A stretch of 26,052 nucleotides of DNA from positions 1 through 26,052 of the forward strand of contig JBHEMZ010000048.1 in NCBI GenBank assembly GCA_046262315.1, read 5' to 3'. This stretch comes from JACVRM01 sp046262315 (GTDB lineage Bacteria; Actinomycetota; Thermoleophilia; Gaiellales; Gaiellaceae). Both the position numbers and the translations under genes were made by a program. Of this stretch, positions 7,499-16,098 are shown piece after piece. A model generated the notes under the pieces. It was not told the origin of the DNA and ran no database searches. It saw nothing but the letters and a program-made list of their open reading frames with translations. Numbering within the stretch: the first letter of the stretch is position 1; every line of letters starts with the position of its first letter.

Positions 7499-7521
7499 AA
7501 CAAGTCAGGTACTATCTTGTT
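7499..7521. promoter_or_regulatory. LysR-type palindrome overlapping a -10 box
   Basis: AACAAG (7499-7504) and CTTGTT (7516-7521) form a perfect inverted repeat with an 11-base spacer, the spacing usual for LysR-family sites. The spacer contains TACTAT (7510-7515), a good -10 hexamer, 12 bases before the LysR ATG at 7528. It lies in the divergent region between the lysR and EamA genes, consistent with autoregulation and control of the exporter. Binding is inferred. Confidence 0.5.
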
Positions 7522-7527
7522 TCCATC

Positions 7528-8463
7528 ATGGAACCTGATAGATGGCTGGGAGTGGAGCTGCGTCATCTGACCGCCTTGCGCGCGATCGCGGAGACGGGCT
7601 CGTTCGGTCGCGCTGCCACTCGGTTGGGCTACACCCAGTCGGCGGTCTCGCAGCAGATCGCGACCCTCGAAAGGGCGGTCGGCGAGCGGCTGCTCGAGCG
7701 GCCGGGCGGGCCGCGTCCCGTCTCGCTGACTGAGGCCGGTCGCGTGCTGCTGCGCCACGCCGAGGCGATCGTCGCCCGGCTCGATGCGGCCCGCGCCGAT
7801 CTCGAGGCGCTCGCGTCCGGCCAGGCAGGCCCGCTACGGGTGGGGACGTACCAGAGCGTCGGCGCGCGGCTTCTCCCGCAGCTCCTGCGTGGGTTCGGTG
7901 AGCGTTGGCCGGACGTGGACATCCGGCTGACGGAGTCCGCCGACGACGACCGGCTGCTGGCCGGCGTCGAGCGCGGAGAGCTCGACCTCGCCTTCGCGGT
8001 ACTCCCGCTTCCCGACGGGCCGTTCGACTTCGTGGAGCTGATGCGCGACCCGTACGTGCTGGTCGTGCCCGCTGGGTCCGAGCTCGCGCTGGCCGGCCGC
8101 GTGCCGACGCTGCGGGAGATCGCCGCCCAGCCGCTCATCGGCTTCCGCCAGTGCCGCACGGTGGTGCAGGTCGACAACACCTTTCGCTCGCGCGGGCTCG
8201 ACCCCAACGTCGTATTCCGCTCGGATGACAACGGCACGGTGCAGGGAATGGCGGCGGCGGGTATGGGCTCGGCTCTCGTGCCCCGGCTGACGGTCGACCC
8301 GAACGATCCACGGATCGCCGTCCTCGACGTCGATCCGAAGCTGCCCCCGCGCGTGCTGGCGCTCGCGTGGCACCGCGACCGCTACCGGACACCCGCCTCG
8401 CGTGCGTTCGTCGACGAGGCGCTCGCGCTCTGCGCTGGCTTCGCTCCCGCTGTCGCGGCGTAG
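7528..8463 (+). CDS. LysR-family transcriptional regulator
   Basis: A 311-aa LTTR with the N-terminal winged helix-turn-helix (ELRHLTALRAIAETGSFGRA, then TRLGYTQSAVSQQIATLERA; about residues 8-65). It has a linker helix and a periplasmic-binding-like effector domain (from about residue 95, GPLRVGTYQS, to the end). ATG 7528 places LRHL at the usual distance from the N-terminus. An alternative GTG at 7459 has a strong AAGGAGG upstream and would add 23 residues, but this would put the LysR-like palindrome inside the coding region. The gene is divergent from the EamA exporter, the classic regulator-exporter pair. The effector cannot be told from sequence. Confidence 0.92.
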   Translation: MEPDRWLGVELRHLTALRAIAETGSFGRAATRLGYTQSAVSQQIATLERAVGERLLERPGGPRPVSLTEAGRVLLRHAEAIVARLDAARADLEALASGQAGPLRVGTYQSVGARLLPQLLRGFGERWPDVDIRLTESADDDRLLAGVERGELDLAFAVLPLPDGPFDFVELMRDPYVLVVPAGSELALAGRVPTLREIAAQPLIGFRQCRTVVQVDNTFRSRGLDPNVVFRSDDNGTVQGMAAAGMGSALVPRLTVDPNDPRIAVLDVDPKLPPRVLALAWHRDRYRTPASRAFVDEALALCAGFAPAVAA

Positions 8464-8492
8464 CCCCGGCACGGTGGCGCCGCAACCGGGGC
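8463..8492 (+). terminator. GC-rich terminator-like hairpin after lysR
   Basis: GCCCCGG (8463-8469) and CCGGGGC (8486-8492) pair perfectly around a 16-base loop. The hairpin starts at the last base of the lysR stop codon and lies in the convergent gap with the MoaD-like gene. There is no T-tract, which is common in high-GC bacteria. Confidence 0.45.
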
Positions 8493-8498
8493 GGGCCT

Positions 8499-8540
8499 CC
8501 GTGCGGGGTCAGACCCCCTATATCAGTGCAGGGCGCACGG
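8499..8540. repeat. REP-like nested palindrome
   Basis: A perfect 13-base palindrome (GGGGTC-A-GACCCC, 8505-8517) is nested inside an outer stem CCGTGC (8499-8504) / GCACGG (8535-8540), with TATATCAGTGC in the loop. Just downstream ACTGTG occurs twice, 5 bases apart (8542-8558). Such palindromes in convergent gaps are typical of dispersed extragenic repeats. Only one copy is in this window, so repetition in the genome is unproven. Confidence 0.4.
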
Positions 8541-8572
8541 AACTGTGCCGAGACTGTGACGATTTGCGCTCG

Positions 8573-8830
8573 TCAGCCGCCGGCGATGGCAGCCACGACT
8601 CTGACCGTCTCGACGCCGGCGAGAGGCGTGCCGAGGCCATCCCGCTCGCGCATGTCGATCCCGTCCACGTAGACGTTCACGAGCGACCGCAGCTCGCCGT
8701 GGTCGTCGAAGAGCAGGTTCGCGACCGGGAGCGCACGCAGGGCGTCTCCCACTGTTTCGCCGTGCCCGACGAAGCGCTTTTCGCCGCTCGCCTCGGCCGC
8801 GAGCAGGTTGGGCAGCAGGATCGTGGCCAA
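8573..8830 (-). CDS. MoaD/ThiS-family ubiquitin-like protein
   Basis: An 85-aa beta-grasp protein ending in Ala-Gly-Gly (83-85), the C-terminus used by MoaD/ThiS sulfur carriers and prokaryotic ubiquitin-like modifiers after adenylation. Other family marks are ETVGDALRALP (helix 1), VNVYVDGIDMRERDGLGTPL and ETVRVVAAIAGG at the end. I start it at TTG 8830, which gives MATILLPNLL and leaves 16 bases after the upstream gene's stop. The frame is open further upstream but without a better start. It is in a two-gene unit with an Asp-box propeller. No MoaE, MoeB, ThiF or ThiG homologue is present here, so a role in molybdopterin or thiamine synthesis is not implied by context. Its acceptor is unknown. 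Confidence 0.82.
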   Translation of the reverse strand: MATILLPNLLAAEASGEKRFVGHGETVGDALRALPVANLLFDDHGELRSLVNVYVDGIDMRERDGLGTPLAGVETVRVVAAIAGG

Positions 8831-8846
8831 CGGCGCGGCGCCCCGG

Positions 8847-9941
8847 TTAGCGGCTAACAGCCACCAAGTCGGTTGAGGCGACCTCGATGGACAGGATCGG
8901 GGGAAGCTGGCTCGCCGCTTCGATCCATGCGCCGCCCTCGTCGGGCGTGACATACACGGAGCCCGATTGCGTGCCGACGTACACGCCCGCAGGCTCGAGC
9001 CTGTCCGACGCCATGCCCTCCCGCAGCACGCCCGTCCAGGCCCGCTCCGGCAGGCCGTCGGAGAGAAGTTCCCACGACGCACCCGCGTCGCGTGTCCGGT
9101 AGACGCCGAGCCGACCGTCCGCGACCACCCGGTTCTCGGCGCCGTCCTCGGGGATCACAAACGCGGTGTCAGGGTCCCGCGGGTGCAGCGCGAGGCCGAA
9201 GCCGAAGTCGCTCGGCAGTCCGTTGCCGTCGAGCCGCTCCCACGACTCGCCGCGGTCGTCCGAGCGGTATACCCCGCAGTGGTTCTGCTGCCAGAGACGG
9301 TCGGGCCGCTCCGGGTGCAGCAGCAGCTTGTGCACGCACTGGCCCAGCTCGGGATACTTCTCGGGCAGGAAGTCAGCGGCCGTGCCCTTGTTCGCAGGCG
9401 CCCACGTCTCGCCGCCGTCCTCGGTTCGGAAGACGCCCGCCGCAGAGATTCCAACGTACAGCCGCCCGTCCTCGAGCGGATCGAGCTGGATCGAATGGCA
9501 GCACATGCCGCCGGCGCCCGGGTGCCACCGTTCGCGCGTCGGGTGTTCGAGAATCCCCGGCACCGCTTTCCACGTCGAGCCGCGGTCGTCGGAGCGCAGG
9601 AGCACACCGGGAGCGGCTCCCAGGAACACGGTGTCCGGCTCCGTCGCGGTGCCTGACTCGACGTGCCAGCTCTTCTCCAGCTTGAGGCCGCTCTGCTCGG
9701 GCAGACCAATCTCCTCCGCACGCATCCAGCTCTGACCGGCGTCCTCCGAGCGGTGGACGGTCGGTCCGTATGCCCAGCTGTTCGTGGCCGCGTAGAGGGT
9801 CCCGTCGCGGGGATCCTGCATGGCATGGAAGACCTCCCAGCCGCTCAGCGTCGGCTCCTCGAGCGTCCACTGCCGGCGAGCATCGTCGCCGCGGAGGAGG
9901 AACAGCCCCTTGCGAGTCCCGACGAGTATCACCACGGCCAT
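8847..9941 (-). CDS. Asp-box (BNR) beta-propeller, sialidase/glycosidase-like
   Basis: A 364-aa protein with six Asp-box repeats of the S/T-x-D-x-G-x-x-W type: residues 65-72, 117-124, 173-180, 227-234, 283-290 and 332-339. These are spaced as in a six-bladed propeller. There is no signal peptide (it opens MAVVILVGTRKGLFLL, the first strand), so the protein is probably cytoplasmic. The arginine triad of true sialidases is not evident, so automated sialidase names should be treated cautiously. A conserved-looking GGMCCHSIQLDP segment lies at 144-155. ATG at 9941 is the start; TAGCGT ten bases upstream on the minus strand could be a -10 box for a nearly leaderless transcript. It is followed after 16 bases by the MoaD/ThiS-like gene, suggesting joint function. 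Confidence 0.85.
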   Translation of the reverse strand: MAVVILVGTRKGLFLLRGDDARRQWTLEEPTLSGWEVFHAMQDPRDGTLYAATNSWAYGPTVHRSEDAGQSWMRAEEIGLPEQSGLKLEKSWHVESGTATEPDTVFLGAAPGVLLRSDDRGSTWKAVPGILEHPTRERWHPGAGGMCCHSIQLDPLEDGRLYVGISAAGVFRTEDGGETWAPANKGTAADFLPEKYPELGQCVHKLLLHPERPDRLWQQNHCGVYRSDDRGESWERLDGNGLPSDFGFGLALHPRDPDTAFVIPEDGAENRVVADGRLGVYRTRDAGASWELLSDGLPERAWTGVLREGMASDRLEPAGVYVGTQSGSVYVTPDEGGAWIEAASQLPPILSIEVASTDLVAVSR

Positions 9942-10005
9942 CGCGGGGAAGACGCTAACCGTTCCGGGCGTTGACGTCGAGGCGAAACCGACCTGAGGAG
10001 GCAGC

Positions 10006-10407
10006 GTGGCGACACTGACCGAGCACGAGGCGGAGCTCTTCCTGAAGCCGTACTACGGGGTGGCAACCACCGTGCGTGACGACGGCTCGCCGCAGATGAC
10101 GACCGTCTGGGTGGACTGGGACGGCGAGAACGTCGTCTTCAACACGGCGGAGGGGCGGGCGAAACCGAGGCACATCCGCGCCAACCCACAGGTCGGCGTG
10201 TTCGTCATGCATCCCGAGAACCCGTACCAGTGGATCTCCGTCTCGGGACCGGCGGAGCTGACCCACGAGGGCGCCGACGAGCACATCGACAAGCTGTCGA
10301 AGAAGTACACGGGCAGAGACCGGTACGCGTCGAGGAAGCCCGGCGAGCAACGCGTCATCGTGAAGGTTCAGCCCCAGCGGGTAACGGCGTACGGTTTCGA
10401 CGACTGA
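10006..10407 (+). CDS. PPOX-class F420-dependent oxidoreductase-like protein
   Basis: A 133-aa split-barrel flavin/deazaflavin-binding protein. The conserved pattern is present: a helix, then GVATTVRDDGSPQMTTVWVDWDG, VVFNTAEGRAKPRHIRANPQVGVFVM, and WISVSGPAELTHEG. The R-x-K-x-x-x-I-x-x-N-P segment (residues about 50-63) is typical of actinobacterial PPOX proteins that use F420 rather than FMN. GTG 10006 is preceded by GAGGAGG (9995-10001), which supports the start. The organism carries fbiC in this same window, so F420 should be available. The substrate is unknown; a heme- or FMN-binding relative is the main alternative. Confidence 0.85.
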   Translation: MATLTEHEAELFLKPYYGVATTVRDDGSPQMTTVWVDWDGENVVFNTAEGRAKPRHIRANPQVGVFVMHPENPYQWISVSGPAELTHEGADEHIDKLSKKYTGRDRYASRKPGEQRVIVKVQPQRVTAYGFDD

Positions 10408-10527
10408 GGACGCGCCGGCGCCCCGCACGCGGGTCGCGGAGCACGCAGCGCCGCCCACCTGCTCGTGCTGCCGCGGCTTTCGTCGAAGACACAGGTGATA
10501 GGAGCCGGAGGGGGCATCGTGCTGTCA

Positions 10528-10555
10528 TTGCTCGTGCAGGGCCGGGCGCTAGCCT
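10528..10555 (+). promoter_or_regulatory. Probable promoter of a leaderless HMG-CoA-lyase-like gene
   Basis: TTGCTC (10528-10533) and TAGCCT (10550-10555) are separated by 16 bases and match sigma-70-type -35 and TANNNT -10 elements. The -10 box ends 6 bases before GTG 10562, so transcription would begin at or next to the start codon. No Shine-Dalgarno is present. Confidence 0.45.
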
Positions 10556-10561
10556 CTCGGC

Positions 10562-11455
10562 GTGGTGATCGTCTGCGACGTCGGGCCGCGCGACGGTCTC
10601 CAGAACGAGCCTGACGTCCTGCCTGCTGCGACGCGGGCAGAGCTCGTCGCGCGTCTTGCCGCGGCAGGTCTCCCGCGGGTCGAGGCGGTCAGCTTCGTGC
10701 GCCCTGACCGGGTGCCCCAGATGGCGGGCGCCGAGGAAGTCCTGGGCTTTGTCGCTCTGAGCCATAGAACCGACGGCAGCGAGCTGTCGGGACTCGTGTT
10801 GAACGAGCGGGGGTACGAGCGGCTGCGCGCGACGGGCCTCGCTCGCGTCAATTGCACGCTCGCCGCCACGGACTCCTTCAGCGAGCGGAACGCGGGTGTG
10901 CCGGTCGAGGAGGCGCTCGCTCAGGTCTCGGCGATCCTGCGCGCGGCCGCGGTAGACGGCCGGCCGGCGACTGTGACCGTGAGCGTCGCCTTCGGCTGCC
11001 CCTTCGAGGGCGTCGTCGATCCGGGTCGCGTTGCCGAGCTCTGCGGGCGGCTCGCGGCCGATGAGCCGGGCGAGCTCGTCCTAGCCGACACGATCGGAGT
11101 CGCCACACCGCGGCCGGTTCGTGCCCTGACCGAGCGGGTCGTAGCGCTCGGCCGCCCGGTCGGCGGCCACTTCCACAATACGCGCAACACCGGCTACGCG
11201 AACGCGCTCGCGGCGCTCGGCGCCGGAGCGACCGTGCTCGACGCCTCGGTCGGAGGCCTCGGCGGGTGCCCGTTCGCCCCGCGCGCCACCGGCAACATCG
11301 CCACCGAGGACATCGTCTACCTGCTCGACGGCGAGGGAGTCGACACCGGGATCGACCTCGACGCGCTCGTCGCCGTCGCCGCCTGGCTCGAGACCCTGCT
11401 CGGCCGCACGCTGCCCGGCCAGGTCTATCGCGCGGGAGCAGCGCCGTGGAAATAG
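10562..11455 (+). CDS. Hydroxymethylglutaryl-CoA lyase family enzyme
   Basis: A 297-aa DRE-TIM metallolyase that would cleave 3-hydroxy-3-methylglutaryl-CoA to acetyl-CoA and acetoacetate at the end of leucine catabolism. It shows the N-terminal DVGPRDGLQNE metal/catalytic loop, SFVRPDRVPQMAGAEEV, GCPFEGVVDP, LADTIGVATP and GHFHNTRNTGYANALAALGA. It also has the HMG-CoA lyase signature with the mobile-loop cysteine (DASVGGLGGCPFAPRATGNI). The HFHNTR metal site is in the form seen in the broad HMGL-like family, so a related acyl-CoA lyase is possible. Two adjacent GTG codons (10562, 10565) can serve as start. No acyl-CoA dehydrogenase or carboxylase of leucine catabolism is adjacent. Confidence 0.85.
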   Translation: MVIVCDVGPRDGLQNEPDVLPAATRAELVARLAAAGLPRVEAVSFVRPDRVPQMAGAEEVLGFVALSHRTDGSELSGLVLNERGYERLRATGLARVNCTLAATDSFSERNAGVPVEEALAQVSAILRAAAVDGRPATVTVSVAFGCPFEGVVDPGRVAELCGRLAADEPGELVLADTIGVATPRPVRALTERVVALGRPVGGHFHNTRNTGYANALAALGAGATVLDASVGGLGGCPFAPRATGNIATEDIVYLLDGEGVDTGIDLDALVAVAAWLETLLGRTLPGQVYRAGAAPWK

Positions 11456-11503
11456 CCTCGCGGCGTTCGTCGTTCAGGGACGACAACCGACCGAGGAGAG
11501 CCG

Positions 11504-12940
11504 ATGAGCGTCGCAGCCCCTGACCCCCGCCGCTGGAAAGCGCTCGCGCTGCTGTGCGCGGCCTTCTTCATGGTCGTCCTGGACGTCGCCATCGTGAACG
11601 TCGCACTGCCGTCGATCGGCGAGGACCTCGAGTTCTCCGCGGACAACCTCCAGTGGGTCATCACGGCGTACTCGCTGACGTTCGGCGGCCTCCTGCTGCT
11701 CGGCGGGCGCGCGGCCGACTTGCTCGGGCGGCGCTCCGTCTTCATGCTCGGCCTGGCGATCTTCACGCTCGCCTCGCTGGCGTGCGGCCTCGCACAGAGC
11801 GAGCCGTTGCTGATCGCGGCGCGCGCCGTCCAGGGCTTCGGCGCAGCCGTCCTCTCGCCGGCGGCGCTCTCGATCATCACGACCACCTTCACCCAGGGCG
11901 CGGAGCGAAACAAGGCGCTCGGCGTGTGGGGCGCCGTCGGCGGCAGCGGAGCGGCGGCGGGCGTGCTGATGGGCGGGGTCCTCACCAAGTACCTCGGCTG
12001 GGAGTGGATCTTCTTTGTCAACGTTCCCGTGGGCGCGGCGGCTCTTCTGCTCACGCGCCGCTTGGTCGCCGAGAGCCGCAACGACCTCGGCGAGCGGCGC
12101 TTCGACCTACCCGGCGCTGTGCTCGTGACCGGCAGCCTCGCCCTCTTTGTGTACACGATCTCCGAGGCGCCCGACGTCGGGTGGGCGACGCTGCGCACCA
12201 TCGGCCTGCTCGCCGTCTCGGTCGCGGGTCTAGCCGCCTTCCTCGTCTGGGAGGCGCGCGCCCCCGCGCCGCTCATGCCACTCGGCATTTTCCGCAACCG
12301 GCTGCTGAGCGCGGCCAACGCGATCGGACTTCTTCAGGCCGCCGGCCTCTTCGGCCACTTCCTGCTCCTGACCCTCTATATGCAGCTCGTGCTCGGGTTC
12401 TCCGCGCTTCAGACCGGCGTGGGCTTCCTCGCGACCGCGGGCACGGCGGTGCTCTTCGCAGGGCCTGCGCAGGCGCTCGTCACGCGTCTTGGACCGAAGC
12501 CGGTGCTCGTCTGCGGCATGATGCTGCTGACGGCCGGAATTCTCTGGTACACACAGATCTCCCCGGACGGCTCCTATCCGGTCGACCTCCTTCCGGGCTT
12601 CGTGCTGGTCGGGATCGGCATCCCGTTCTCGTTCATCCCGATCAATATCGCCGCGCTGGGGGGCGTCGAGCCGCACCAGGCCGGCCTCGCCTCGGGGCTT
12701 ATCAACACGTCACAGCAGATCGGCGGGGCCTTCGGCGTGGCGGTCATCTCGACCGTGGCGTTCACGCACGGCGACACGCTGCTCGCAGACGGGGAGCCAC
12801 CGCCGGTGGCCTTCACGGAAGGTTTCCGATGGGGTTTCTGGATCGGGTTCGGCCTCTGGCTCGCCGCCCTGCTCGGGGCGCTCGCGCTGATCCGGGGCGA
12901 GGAGCTGCCGGCGACCGAGGCCGCGACCGAGGCCGCGTAG
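11504..12940 (+). CDS. DHA2-family (EmrB/QacA) multidrug MFS exporter
   Basis: A 478-aa, 14-helix proton-coupled drug exporter. Family motifs are LDVAIVNVALPSIGEDL in helix 1 (D27), motif A GGRAADLLGRR (67-77), and the antiporter motif C region GSGAAAGVLMGGVL (about 147-160) followed by WEWIFFVNVPVG. ATG 11504 has GAGGAG at 11493-11498, a well-placed ribosome-binding site. It lies 48 bases after the HMG-CoA-lyase-like gene. Two bases after its stop a VOC protein begins, which suggests a small export/detoxification pair. The C-terminus ends in two near-identical ATEA-type repeats. No TetR or MarR regulator is adjacent. Substrate unknown. Confidence 0.92.
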   Translation: MSVAAPDPRRWKALALLCAAFFMVVLDVAIVNVALPSIGEDLEFSADNLQWVITAYSLTFGGLLLLGGRAADLLGRRSVFMLGLAIFTLASLACGLAQSEPLLIAARAVQGFGAAVLSPAALSIITTTFTQGAERNKALGVWGAVGGSGAAAGVLMGGVLTKYLGWEWIFFVNVPVGAAALLLTRRLVAESRNDLGERRFDLPGAVLVTGSLALFVYTISEAPDVGWATLRTIGLLAVSVAGLAAFLVWEARAPAPLMPLGIFRNRLLSAANAIGLLQAAGLFGHFLLLTLYMQLVLGFSALQTGVGFLATAGTAVLFAGPAQALVTRLGPKPVLVCGMMLLTAGILWYTQISPDGSYPVDLLPGFVLVGIGIPFSFIPINIAALGGVEPHQAGLASGLINTSQQIGGAFGVAVISTVAFTHGDTLLADGEPPPVAFTEGFRWGFWIGFGLWLAALLGALALIRGEELPATEAATEAA

Positions 12941-12942
12941 GC

Positions 12943-13380
12943 TTGGGCATCCCCGTCACCGGCGTCAGCGAGCTCGTGCTCGAGGTGGTGGACCTCGAGG
13001 CTGCAGAACGGTTCTACGGCGAAATCCTCGGCCTGCCGGTGGTCGAGCGCTGGGAGCACCGCGAGGCGGTCTGGGTGATGGCGGGCGAGCGAACGCGGAT
13101 CGGGCTCTGGCGCCCGCAGGTCGGGCTCGCCGGCGGTCGAGGCGGCGTCCACGTGCACTACGCCTTGCGCCTCGCGGATGAGGACTACGACGCGGCTGTG
13201 GATCGCCTCCGGACGCACGGCTACGAGCCCGAGGAGCACCGTTTCGGCTCTTACGACGAGAGCCGAGCCGCCTACGTCACCGATCCAGACGGCAACGTCG
13301 TCGAGCTCTGGACCTGGGACGTCGCGCGCAACCTGGAGCGGGCCGCCCGGGTACGCGCGGGCGAAGCGCGCGACGAGTAG
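12943..13380 (+). CDS. VOC-superfamily (glyoxalase/bleomycin-resistance-like) protein
   Basis: A 145-aa protein with two beta-alpha-beta-beta-beta units of the vicinal oxygen chelate fold. The first unit is VSELVLEVVDLEAAERFYGE then ILGLPVV, and the second is GVHVHYALRLADEDYDAAVD through YVTDPDGNVVELW. H71 or H73 and E121 are at positions that usually ligate metal. The start is TTG 12943, two bases after the exporter stop, which implies translational coupling. The ending DPDGNVVELW is typical of dioxygenase- or fosfomycin/bleomycin-resistance-like members. Linkage to the DHA2 exporter suggests a role in handling a toxic compound, but no substrate can be named. Confidence 0.8.
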   Translation: MGIPVTGVSELVLEVVDLEAAERFYGEILGLPVVERWEHREAVWVMAGERTRIGLWRPQVGLAGGRGGVHVHYALRLADEDYDAAVDRLRTHGYEPEEHRFGSYDESRAAYVTDPDGNVVELWTWDVARNLERAARVRAGEARDE

Positions 13381-13663
13381 CTGGGACGGCCCGATCCGGG
13401 GCGTCGCAGCGCGGAGCGCCCTCGACCCGGTAGCGGCTTCTCGCGGCGCCGGAGAAGCGGACGCGAAACCGGCCGCCGAGCGAGCACGTCGAGCTGCCGC
13501 GGTTCACCACGACCACGCGGCCCACCAGGCTTCCCGTCGCGCCCTGGAGGGTGAGTCGGCCGCGAAGGTCGGTCGCGCGACAGCCAGGCGGGCTCGAGGC
13601 AACGTCCGTGGCAGCGATCGAGACGATTGCACACACGAGCGCCGCAGCCGCGAGAGGTCGCAC
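13277..13663 (-). pseudogene. DUF4232-type secreted protein remnant
   Basis: Reading from GTG 13663, the product has a signal peptide (residues about 1-23) followed by the start of a DUF4232-like domain: CRATDLRGRLTLQGATGSLV then GRVVVVNRGSSTCSLGG. The two cysteines (28 and 60) correspond to the usual first disulfide. After about residue 70 the sequence becomes Arg/Pro-rich and unlike the family. The frame then runs 104 bases antisense into the VOC gene before stopping. The expected C-terminal two thirds of the domain are missing, so this looks like a truncated or decayed gene. It is divergent from the DUF255 gene with a shared palindrome between them. Confidence 0.5.
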
Positions 13664-13678
13664 AACACCTATGGTGTT
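13664..13678. promoter_or_regulatory. 15-base palindrome with -10 box before the DUF255 gene
   Basis: AACACC-TAT-GGTGTT is a perfect inverted repeat lying between the two divergent starts (GTG 13663 minus, GTG 13684 plus). It contains TATGGT (13670-13675), a TANNNT hexamer ending 8 bases before GTG 13684, the geometry of a leaderless promoter. A dimeric repressor bound here would block both directions. Operator function is inferred. Confidence 0.45.
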
Positions 13679-13683
13679 ACTGC

Positions 13684-15651
<1,968 letters not shown>

Positions 15652-15655
15652 TCGG

Positions 15656-15673
15656 GGCCGGTCCCTTCCGGCC
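15656..15673 (+). terminator. Terminator-like hairpin after the DUF255 gene
   Basis: GGCCGG (15656-15661) and CCGGCC (15668-15673) pair perfectly around the loop TCCCTT, beginning four bases after the stop codon. No U-tract follows. Position supports transcription termination ahead of the moxR operon. Confidence 0.5.
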
Positions 15674-15949
15674 ATGGCTTCGGTCGGCTGCGGGGCACCC
15701 CGAACCCACCACCCGGCTTCACGGTAGCGAGAAGATCCGCACGCGTGGGAAACGACACTGTGGCGAGAGTCGAAGTTTCGGACGCACGTCGCTCGTCCTG
15801 TCGGCAGCCCGAGGGTGGCTCCGGCTTTCTGGACACATCTGGGGCCGCTAACCAACAGGCGGTACAGTCAGTCGAAGAGGATTGATGTGGAGTTCGGCCG
15901 CCGTCGGGGCGTCATCCGGCCCGGGAGCTCTCCAAGTCAGGCCTCGTCT

Positions 15950-15965
15950 GGACGGCCTGCCGTCC
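15950..15965. promoter_or_regulatory. Perfect 7-bp-arm palindrome upstream of moxR
   Basis: GGACGGC (15950-15956) and GCCGTCC (15959-15965) form a perfect inverted repeat with a 2-base centre, 133 bases before the moxR GTG. The tiny spacer fits a protein-binding site better than an RNA hairpin. An AT-richer patch (GAAAGGAATTTC) follows at about 15970-15981. Regulatory function is inferred from position only. Confidence 0.35.
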
Positions 15966-16098
15966 TGCCGAAAGGAATTTCCGACGCTGAACAGCCACGC
16001 CCTCGCGTCTCTCCAGCCCAGGCGCCGCTCGAGCGCCGCACGAAGGCGTGGGTGAGCGCTGTTTCGCGGACCCGTGAGCGAGCGCGGGTAGCGGCGCC

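Larger units (their letters stand above)
15652..16098. other. Noncoding stretch upstream of the moxR operon
   Basis: This 447-base region holds a terminator-like hairpin at its left end and a 16-base palindrome at 15950-15965. A TACAGT hexamer at 15863-15868 could be a -10 box but has no recognisable -35. An open frame on the plus strand (15815-16102) has composition unlike its neighbours and no family resemblance. I see no convincing gene, tRNA or riboswitch. The long untranslated span suggests the operon promoter lies here. Confidence 0.5.

Noticed and set aside
8847..9941. Calling the Asp-box protein a true sialidase
   Set aside because: Asp boxes are structural. No arginine triad or catalytic Tyr/Glu pair could be located, and there is no secretion signal.
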